The notes beneath the pieces are model-generated. The model saw nothing but the letters and a program-made list of their open reading frames with translations. It was not told the origin of the DNA and searched no databases. The position numbers were made by a program, and so were the translations under genes. A stretch of DNA of 12,174 bases from Chloroflexota bacterium (lineage in GTDB: Bacteria > Chloroflexota > Limnocylindria > Limnocylindrales > CSP1-4), in assembly GCA_015661135.1 (NCBI GenBank), contig JACVXW010000021.1, forward strand, positions 1-12,174, given 5' to 3'. The first letter of the stretch is position 1; each line of letters begins with the position of its first letter. This document shows positions 7,801 to 12,174 of this stretch, piece by piece.

Positions 7801-8998
7801 GTCCCAGCCGGGAGACCACGATGACCCCGCGGACCTCACCTTCCAGGGCCATTGGGACGACAAGCATGGACTCGGGACCCTCGGCCCGGCCAACCACGAC
7901 GCTCCGGCCGTCGGCCTGGGCGTCGCTGACCATCAGCGCGTCGTTGTGCTCGGCGACCCAGCCGGTCAGGCCCGTGCCGATCCGCACGCGGAGCATGTCC
8001 GGCGTGGGGTCGGCGGTGCCCATGAACATGCCCTGGAAGGCAATCGGCTCGCACCACCCGGTCTCCCGGGCGACCCGATAGATCCGAATCGTGTCGTACG
8101 CGATCAGTGAGGCGGCCTCGGCGACGATCGCCTCGCCGATTCCGCGGACGTCCTGCAGGCCGTTGAGCCGGCGGCCGAGATCCTCGACGGCCCGCAGCCG
8201 CGCCGCGAGGTGATGCACAGACTCCACGAGGCGCGCGTTGCCGAGGGCGATTGCAGCCCCGTCACGGAAGCGTTCAGCCCGGGCCAGATCCTCCTGGTCC
8301 CAGGGGTGCGGTCGGTCGTGATAGAGGACCAGAAGGCCCTGGGGCTCGCCGCGGACCAGGAGCGGAAGGATCCCGACGGACGCGATACCGTGCAGTCGAT
8401 ACAGGGCCCGGAACTCCGCGGACAGACTCGGATCATTCGAGTCGCGAACGATGAGGATCGTGCCGGCGCGGACGGCGGCGAGGCCCTTGGTCTGCGCTTC
8501 CGCGGGCAGCTGCCGGATGTGGTCGATGACGGCATCCGGGACCTCGTGCGCGGCCGCCAGCTTGAGTGGGTATTCGCGCCCCTGGCTCCAGAGCCAGAGC
8601 CCCACCCGATTCGCGCCGAACTGCCGCGCCGCATCGTCGAGGATCTCCTCGAACACCGCCGACAGCTGCGGGGCGTCCGCCGGCCCGCTGGACAGTCGAT
8701 CCAGAAGATTCCGGTGGCCGCTCGCAACCCGCGTTGAGGCCGGCGATCCAGGCGTGACGTCGGCGTGATCGGGCTGGGACTCGGACACGCGGCGCGAGGT
8801 CGCCTGCCGTTCGGCGACGAGCCGCTCGAGGTCGTCGCGCCGGACGCGTCGGTCGCCGCGGCGCTGGCCGCCGCTTGACGGCAGGCGCCCGCTGGCGCAC
8901 CAGGCCCCGACAGTGGTCCGGCGGACATGCGCCAAGGCAGCCGCCTCCGACAACGTGAGCAGCTCCCCCCGTGGAGTGGCTCGGGCGGCTACGGACAT
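4835..8998 (-). CDS. HTH-GAF3-GGDEF-GAF-GGDEF-EAL cyclic-di-GMP signalling protein
   Basis: This 1,387-residue soluble protein has, in order: a MerR/excisionase-type helix-turn-helix (about 13-65: LTLSEAAALAHVRRTTVGAW, then RLPSSGGQRRGDRRVRRDDL); three GAF sensor domains (about 100-265, 280-455, 470-640); GGDEF-1 (about 645-805); a fourth GAF (about 815-965); GGDEF-2 (about 970-1125); and EAL (about 1130-1370). GGDEF-1 keeps DLDRFKAYND, an intact GGDEF at 687-691 and an RxxD inhibitory site (RAED) five residues before it. GGDEF-2 keeps DVDRFKVVNE and GGDEF at 1020-1024 but has GPGD in place of RxxD. The EAL domain keeps EALVRW (1147), VNLSPRQF, ELEITET, DDFGTGYSSL, IKIDRSF, VAEGIET and MGQGY, so cleavage of c-di-GMP looks possible. 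Start ATG 8998 is chosen because homology begins right after it and a GGAGG lies at 9013-9017; the frame is open to 9082. No membrane segment. GAF ligands are unknown. Confidence 0.9.
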   Translation of the reverse strand: MSVAARATPRGELLTLSEAAALAHVRRTTVGAWCASGRLPSSGGQRRGDRRVRRDDLERLVAERQATSRRVSESQPDHADVTPGSPASTRVASGHRNLLDRLSSGPADAPQLSAVFEEILDDAARQFGANRVGLWLWSQGREYPLKLAAAHEVPDAVIDHIRQLPAEAQTKGLAAVRAGTILIVRDSNDPSLSAEFRALYRLHGIASVGILPLLVRGEPQGLLVLYHDRPHPWDQEDLARAERFRDGAAIALGNARLVESVHHLAARLRAVEDLGRRLNGLQDVRGIGEAIVAEAASLIAYDTIRIYRVARETGWCEPIAFQGMFMGTADPTPDMLRVRIGTGLTGWVAEHNDALMVSDAQADGRSVVVGRAEGPESMLVVPMALEGEVRGVIVVSRLGRGQFGPDDQATLTIFAGYAAQALVNAERVEQLHRQAAELEHQLASQRRLMAVNEQLLSTLDPSGVLDLIADSLKAVVAYDTLTIYRIDTERNVRRPVIARDRFADVILGYEAPLGTGVTGWAVDHHEAVLVNDALSDPRAVQIPGTPSEPESLIVVPLIVEGEVLGTLNIGRMGEAESHFSANEFELTKLFSAQAAIALRNAEMHGEVKVQAERDALTSLRNHGSFQRELGATVLAGKGPFAVLMLDLDRFKAYNDTLGHPAGDELLRRVARSIEEAVRAEDTVYRYGGDEFAVILPRGNRAGAEEVAERIRAAIDGLVPESEGPGVSVSIGIACFPDDGADKDALVETADAALYVAKGSRRRIGSRDPFVAALDETAGDMLGESTPEDLLRAILARAARLLRTPHAYLYLLRPDGLTLEINAGLGLFESFLGYTMPLDRGVAGAVARSGKPMAVDDYDAFVGRSPGFDGQRVGAVLGVPLTSEGRVIGVIGLASGTAVRTWRDTDVEAVTRFAQLASIALQNARLRKAARREHEDPVTGLPVRDMLTRQIDATLDPALAASVDGSDSGRTETAAVILLDVDRFKVVNESLGHAAGDRVLREVGRRITAALGPGDMAARFGGDEFGILLVPAGAERAAAFADAILGDLRAPFELEGRTWFISASLGIALAQPGSASAGDLLREAEVALIQAQADPVTRVALFDPIRSREALDRLDLEADLRLALERDELIVHYQPIVDLRTERTVGFEALVRWQHPKRGLIEPAAFIQLAEATELIIPLGAQVLEKACLQARAWRDRWPGARLVMSVNLSPRQFDDPGLVSSIAEILRRTGLESSALELEITETAVMDRSEAGLRALADLRALGVRLVLDDFGTGYSSLAYLRHLPLDTIKIDRSFVTELDARDRNVAIVQAVLSLAHGLGINVVAEGIETSSQAARLRELGCDMGQGYAWARPQSAAGVERLLGAGPDQRLLPSNRSRNRKRLTKSR

Positions 8999-9168
8999 CG
9001 TGTCCCCGGGGACCTCCGGCAGTTCCAGATTTCGTCGAGTCAGGGCACAGAATCGGTGGTGCGGGCATGCACATGCCTGCACCTCGGCACCGTAGCCGGG
9101 GGCGTCCGCCGGATCGATAGGAAGGGAGTACTACCCCGTCACGGCGGACGACGACGGTGCGCGGCGCC
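8999..9168. other. Intergenic region between HAD gene and c-di-GMP gene
   Basis: This 170-base stretch is the largest gap in the window. Both flanking genes point leftward, so it holds the 3' region of the transporter/HAD operon and the 5' region of the c-di-GMP gene. It contains the long inverted repeat at 9058-9083, a GGAGG on the minus strand at 9013-9017, and an AGTACT palindrome near 9127-9132. I could not find a convincing -10/-35 pair on the minus strand. No small ORF or structured RNA of a known class stands out. Confidence 0.6.
9058..9083. repeat. 26-bp inverted repeat, candidate operator or terminator stem
   Basis: The arms are GGTGCGGGCATG and CATGCCTGCACC with a 2-base centre (CA). 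Eleven of twelve positions are complementary and the twelfth is a G/T pair. It sits 60-85 bases upstream of the ATG at 8998 and 86 bases past the HAD stop at 9169. There is no T-run on either side, which argues against a standard intrinsic terminator; symmetrical operators of this size are usual for dimeric HTH proteins. Confidence 0.6.
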
Positions 9169-9954
9169 TCAGCGGACGAGATCGGCCACAGACTCGAGGA
9201 CGCGATCGGCGCGCGAAGCGAGCGTCGCCCGATCGCCCACCCCGGTCAGGACCCCGACGACGAGCCCCGCGCCGGCCGCCCGACCCATCGCCAGGTCCGC
9301 CGGCGAGTCGCCGATCACCGCGGTCCGCGACTCGGCCACGCCGAGGGTCCGGCAGATCCAGTGGACCGCGTCCGGGTTCGGCTTGACCGGATGACCGTCA
9401 TCCGCGCACGAGAGCGCCTCGACGAGGTCCGCTATGTCCAGGTGGGCCAGGGTCCGCTCGGTCGGCCGGCGGTCATCCGAGGTCGCGACGGCGATCCGGA
9501 TTCCGGCCGCACGAAGGGACGCGAAGAGTGCCGGCAAGTCCGTCACCGGGCGAGCCAGGAGCACGGGATCCGGCGCGTGCCAGCCAGCCGCCACGAGCCG
9601 TTCTGCGGTCGCATTCGCGTAGCCGGCCGCTTCGACCGCCCGAACCACCGCCGCTCGGAGCCGGACCATGGGCGTGGCGGCCAGCCCCCCGTGCGGCAAC
9701 ACCCGCCCCGACGCGGGGTCAATGCCCATGACCTCGTGGAGGATCGCGTCCAGGCGGCGTTCGTCGTTGGCCGCCGCCATCCGATCCCCGAGCTCGCGCA
9801 CCCAGTCGCTCCACATCAGGTGGAAGTCGATCAGGGTGCCGTCCTTGTCGAAGATCGCCAGCTCCATGCCGGCGAGCGGGGGTACGCCCGCGGTCGCGCC
9901 CTCCGTCGCAACGCCCGCCGCGCGCGATGGCGCACGGCCGGGGCCGCCGGTCAC
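9169..9954 (-). CDS. HAD-superfamily hydrolase, phosphoglycolate-phosphatase-like
   Basis: All four HAD motifs are visible: motif I FDKDGTLIDF (about 35-44, nucleophile Asp36 and acid Asp38), motif II VATSDD, motif III lysine in HPVKPNPD, and motif IV AVIGDSPADLAMGRAAG. The helical insert between motifs I and II is a C1-type cap, so the substrate is probably a small phosphorylated molecule; its identity is open. The GTG at 9954 overlaps the ATPase stop as GTGA, which favours it, but the first 29 residues are low-complexity and an ATG at 9867 (MELAIFDKDGT) would give a more usual N-terminus. Neither start has a good ribosome site. It is the last gene of the ABC-importer unit, which suggests the phosphatase acts on the imported compound or a product of it; that is inference. 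Confidence 0.85.
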   Translation of the reverse strand: MTGGPGRAPSRAAGVATEGATAGVPPLAGMELAIFDKDGTLIDFHLMWSDWVRELGDRMAAANDERRLDAILHEVMGIDPASGRVLPHGGLAATPMVRLRAAVVRAVEAAGYANATAERLVAAGWHAPDPVLLARPVTDLPALFASLRAAGIRIAVATSDDRRPTERTLAHLDIADLVEALSCADDGHPVKPNPDAVHWICRTLGVAESRTAVIGDSPADLAMGRAAGAGLVVGVLTGVGDRATLASRADRVLESVADLVR

Positions 9955-10916
9955 AGGGAGGCTTCGAGCGCGTCCACGTCCATCGGGGCGGCCACGGCGG
10001 AGGCGAGGACGAGCGGACCCTCAGCCGGGAACGAGATCGTAATCGACTGCTCCTGCTGCGGCAGGACGAGGGTCGGCTCGTTGAACACGTCAAGGGTCAC
10101 GACCGTGCCCTCGGCGACCCGGATCCGAATGCGGACGATGGAGCCCAGGAAGCTCACGTCGGCCACGCTGCCGTGGAGGACGTTCGCGCCGTCCGGCCCG
10201 CTCCCCAGCGAGACCATCTCCGGCCGGAGCGCGAGCGAGATCTGGTCACCCGCCCGGGCTTCGATCGGGCGCGAGATCCGGATCTCCTGCCCGCCGACGC
10301 TCAGGCGGCCGCCGAGCGGATCCACGACCGCGGCCGCCAGGACGTTGAGTGTCCCGACGAACGAGGCCACGAACGACGTCGTCGGGAAGTTGTAGACCTC
10401 GAACGGCGTTCCGACCTGCTCGATCCGCCCCTCGCTCATGACCACGACCCGGTCCGACAGCGAAAGCGCTTCCTCCTGGTCGTGGGTCACGTAGACGGTC
10501 GTGATCCCGAGCTGGCGCTGGATTGCCCGGATCTCGTGGCGCAGAACGACCCGGATCTTGGCGTCCAGGGCGGACAGTGGCTCATCCAGCAGGAGCACCT
10601 GGGGCTCGAACGCGAGCGCCCGCGCAAGCGCGACCCGTTGCTGCTGGCCGCCGGAGAGCTGGTACGGGTAGCGCGACACCTTGTCACCGAGATGGACGAG
10701 GTCCAGGAGCTCCAGAACCCGCTTCCGGATCTGATCAGCCGGGCGCTTCCGGACCCGGAGCCCGAAGCCCACGTTGTCGGCCACCGTCATGTTCGGGAAG
10801 AGCGCGTAGGACTGGAAGACCATGCCCACGTTGCGTCGGTTGGGCGGGCGGTAGGTGATGTCGGTCCCGTCCAGCACGATCGAGCCGGCGGTGGGGACCT
10901 CGAAGCCGGCGATCAT
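9951..10916 (-). CDS. PotA/CysA-type ABC importer ATPase, main body (gene interrupted at P-loop)
   Basis: This reading frame carries most of an importer ATPase: MVFQSYALFPNMTVADNVGFG (Q-loop), YPYQLSGGQQQRVALARAL (ABC signature), VLLLDEPLSALDAKIR (Walker B and D-loop), VYVTHDQEEALSLSDR (H-loop), then VGTPFEVYNFP...FVGTLN and a C-terminal TOBE-type domain containing ISLALRPEMVSL. The layout and length match PotA-type ATPases for polyamines and related solutes such as iron, thiamine or phosphonates. The ATG at 10916 lies after the Walker A motif. The frame stays open to 11027 and does encode LLTLLGPSGCGKTTTLR, but contains no ATG, GTG or TTG codon before 10916, so as read it cannot make a complete nucleotide-binding domain. 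Removing 59 bases (10935-10993) would join it to the fragment at 11116 and restore 368 residues. It overlaps the HAD gene by 4 bases. Confidence 0.85.
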   Translation of the reverse strand: MIAGFEVPTAGSIVLDGTDITYRPPNRRNVGMVFQSYALFPNMTVADNVGFGLRVRKRPADQIRKRVLELLDLVHLGDKVSRYPYQLSGGQQQRVALARALAFEPQVLLLDEPLSALDAKIRVVLRHEIRAIQRQLGITTVYVTHDQEEALSLSDRVVVMSEGRIEQVGTPFEVYNFPTTSFVASFVGTLNVLAAAVVDPLGGRLSVGGQEIRISRPIEARAGDQISLALRPEMVSLGSGPDGANVLHGSVADVSFLGSIVRIRIRVAEGTVVTLDVFNEPTLVLPQQEQSITISFPAEGPLVLASAVAAPMDVDALEASL

Positions 10917-10934
10917 CCGGAGGGTCGTCGTCTT

Positions 10935-11014
10935 GCCGCAGCCCGACGGTCCGAGCAGCGTCAGGAGCCGGCCGTCGGGGACGGTGAGCGAGTGCCGCAG
11001 CCCGATGGGCCCAG
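10935..11014 (-). repeat. Duplicated Walker A coding segment with 59-bp offset
   Basis: The codons for LGPSGCG occur twice, at 10994-11014 and at 10935-10955. The two 21-base copies differ only at three third-codon positions and share an identical 13-base core (10934-10946 and 10993-11005). The material between them encodes HSLTVPDGRLLT, the normal approach to a Walker A motif, yet unlike the first copy's approach (FNLSAERGEFVS). The offset of 59 bases is not a multiple of three and causes the frameshift. Confidence 0.85.
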
Positions 11015-11116
11015 GAAGCTGACGAACTCACCCCGCTCCGCGGACAGGTTGAAGTCCTCGACGGCGACGGTCGTCCCGAAGTGCTTCTGGACGCCGGCAA
11101 GTTCGAGAAAGCTCAT
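10961..11116 (-). pseudogene. N-terminal fragment of the ABC ATPase, frameshifted after first Walker A
   Basis: From ATG 11116 the frame reads MSFLELAGVQKHFGTTVAVEDF, then NLSAERGEFVSFLGPSGCG, a normal first 41 residues of a PotA-type ATPase stopping at the glycine before the catalytic lysine. It then runs into ten unrelated residues and a TGA at 10961-10963. The lysine and threonine of GKTT are present only in the other frame downstream. An AGGAG lies 11 bases before the ATG. The gap to the permease stop is 19 bases, as expected inside an operon. Whether the break is biological or an assembly error cannot be decided from one sequence. Confidence 0.75.
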
Positions 11117-11135
11117 GGGCCGATCTTCTCCTGGC

Positions 11136-11930
11136 TCAGCGGGCGCCCGCAACCTGGACACGCGTCTGCGCGCCTCGTCCGGCAAAGGCGATCAGGCCCA
11201 TCGCCGCCCAGGTCAGCGCAAAGCTGATCAGGGAGAGCGCGGCCGGTTCGTAGGCCTTGTTCTGGCCGACGTTCGAGAGGTACGGCCCGAATGCGGGGCG
11301 GGCGAGGAACGAGGCGATCGTGTACTCACCGACGACGATCGCTAGGGTCAGGAAGGCGCCGCTCAGGAGCGCCACGCGCAGGTTGGGAAAGATCACCGTC
11401 AGGAGGATCCGGAGCCAGCCCGCGCCCATGCTCTGGGCCGCCTCGGTGAGCGACCGGACGTCCATGGCCGCGAGGCCCGTGTCCACGGCGCGGTACATGT
11501 ACGGGAAGGACAGGACGACGTAGGCGCCGACGAGGAGCGCGTTCGTGCCCAGGTCGGAGGCGGTCAGCTGGATCGGCTTCTGGCTGTAGATCCGGATGAG
11601 CCCGAAGACGAGGACGACCGGAGGGATCACGAAGGGCATGAGCGTGATGAACTCGACGATCGGCCGGATCCTCGGGAACTTCAGGCGGACCCAGTACGCC
11701 GTGGGCACGATGATCGCGAGGCTGATCACGATGGTCAAGAGTCCGATTGCGAACGAGTACCCCAGGCTGCCGAGGAATCGCGGGTCCTTCATGGCGTTGC
11801 CGTACGCCGCCCCGAACGGCTTGGCCCGGAGCGAGAACTCGAAGGTCGCCAGCAGCGGCAGGAAGAAGTACAGGAAGCCGGCGATGAAGATTGCCCAGGA
11901 CCAGAGCCTGCCGATCGGGAGGCGCTTCAT
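11136..11930 (-). CDS. ABC importer permease, PotC-like
   Basis: The product has about 264 residues, the usual length for PotC/YdcV-type permeases. Six hydrophobic segments are visible, the first (WSWAIFIAGFLYFFLPLLATFEFS) preceded by basic residues. The cytoplasmic EAA loop that docks on the ATPase reads SLTEAAQSMGAGWLRILLTVIFPNL (the E-A-A-x-x-x-G spacing is intact). PFVIPPVVLVFGLI is another typical element. I chose ATG 11930 (MKRLPIGRL) because it forms an ATGA overlap with the upstream permease stop; an earlier codon at 11942 would add MAAV and overlap further. With the partial permease it should form the membrane pore. The substrate is not evident; polyamine, iron, thiamine and aminophosphonate importers all use this family. 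No substrate-binding protein is inside the window. Confidence 0.92.
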   Translation of the reverse strand: MKRLPIGRLWSWAIFIAGFLYFFLPLLATFEFSLRAKPFGAAYGNAMKDPRFLGSLGYSFAIGLLTIVISLAIIVPTAYWVRLKFPRIRPIVEFITLMPFVIPPVVLVFGLIRIYSQKPIQLTASDLGTNALLVGAYVVLSFPYMYRAVDTGLAAMDVRSLTEAAQSMGAGWLRILLTVIFPNLRVALLSGAFLTLAIVVGEYTIASFLARPAFGPYLSNVGQNKAYEPAALSLISFALTWAAMGLIAFAGRGAQTRVQVAGAR

Positions 11931-12174
11931 GACCGCAGCCAACGTTCCGAGCGCCGCTGCAGGAGCGAGTAGAACCCGATCGATGTGGCCATGATCGCGA
12001 CCATGCCCATCGCAAGGGCGTACCCCAGATTCGGGTTGTGGAGCACGTCGCCGCTCATCTGGGCGCCGATCAGGATCGTCACGAGATTGATCGTGCCGCC
12101 GGTCAGCTGGAAGGCTGTGGCCTGGGCCCCGAAGGCGTTGCCGAAGAGCAGGATCACCGTGCCGAGCAGGGACG
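11927..12174 (-). CDS. ABC importer permease, PotB-like (C-terminal part only)
   Basis: The frame is open to the right edge of the window, so only the last 81 residues are seen; a GTG at 12157 is internal. The visible part, ILLFGNAFGAQATAFQLTGG, then INLVTILIGAQMSGDVLHNPNLGYALAMGMVAIMATSIGFYSLLQRR, carries the last two membrane helices and the periplasmic loop typical of PotB-like permeases, ending in a basic cytoplasmic tail. The stop overlaps the next permease's ATG as ATGA. The rest of the gene, the operon promoter and probably the binding protein lie beyond the window. Confidence 0.85.
   Translation of the reverse strand, partial: SLLGTVILLFGNAFGAQATAFQLTGGTINLVTILIGAQMSGDVLHNPNLGYALAMGMVAIMATSIGFYSLLQRRSERWLRS

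Noticed and set aside
7047..8097. Similarity between the second and third GAF domains as a possible recent repeat
   Set aside because: The similarity is limited to family motifs such as AYDT..IYR and GTG.TGW; the sequences are otherwise diverged, as in ordinary multi-GAF proteins.
6584..8110. A 508-codon open frame on the plus strand inside the c-di-GMP gene
   Set aside because: It is antisense to well-recognised GAF and GGDEF coding sequence. Long antisense frames are common in GC-rich genes, and its translation shows no domain.
9127..9132. AGTACT palindrome with flanking G and C runs
   Set aside because: The 6-base core is too short, and the flanks pair only with a mismatch, so chance is an adequate explanation.
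9001..9168. A possible c-di-GMP (GEMM) riboswitch ahead of the GGDEF/EAL gene
   Set aside because: The minus-strand sequence lacks the conserved GEMM core and tetraloop-receptor elements; the only strong structure is the simple inverted repeat.

Overview
The window is GC-rich, densely packed bacterial DNA (12,174 bases, largest intergenic gap about 170 bases) with many GTG starts and 4-bp start/stop overlaps. The gene mix fits an uncultured Chloroflexota or a related high-GC lineage: a DUF885-type metallopeptidase, a small septum-formation-like lipid-facing protein, a PduO-type adenosyltransferase, a BI-1 protein, and a very large GAF/GGDEF/EAL protein with an N-terminal DNA-binding domain. 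This placement is inference from gene content only. I see no rRNA, tRNA, CRISPR array, transposase or phage gene.

Layout. (1) 3-671 (+): the C-terminal part of a DUF885-like zinc metallopeptidase, cut by the window edge. (2) 646-2174 (-): a three-gene unit of four-helix membrane protein, GNAT acetyltransferase and secreted/anchored septum-formation-like protein, coupled by a GTGA overlap and a 12-base gap. (3) 2273-3079 (+): an RsbRD-N-like helical protein followed 3 bases later by a DUF433 protein. A 97-base divergent interval separates units 2 and 3, and each side has a -10-like hexamer 8-9 bases before the start codon, which suggests leaderless transcripts. (4) 3147-4895 (+): DUF59/MIP18-type Fe-S assembly factor, PduO-type cob(I)alamin adenosyltransferase and a seven-helix BI-1/YccA membrane protein, with a 10-base gap and then an ATGA overlap. 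(5) 4835-8998 (-): one 1,387-residue protein with order HTH, three GAF, GGDEF, GAF, GGDEF, EAL. It converges on and overlaps the BI-1 gene by 61 bases. (6) 9169-12174 (-): the 3' part of a PotABC-type ABC importer operon (permease 1 partial, permease 2, ATPase), ending in a HAD phosphatase that overlaps the ATPase gene by 4 bases.

Two things stand out. The ATPase gene is broken as read: its Walker A region occurs twice, in two divergent versions 59 bases apart, which shifts the frame exactly at the P-loop. The second copy looks like the equivalent segment of a different ABC ATPase, so this is either a paralog recombination scar or an assembly chimera. Second, upstream of the c-di-GMP gene there is a 26-bp near-perfect inverted repeat, a natural candidate operator for the HTH domain that this same gene encodes. 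I do not see a clearly new multi-gene system. The best candidate for new biology is this DNA-binding, bifunctional-looking c-di-GMP enzyme and its possible self-regulation.
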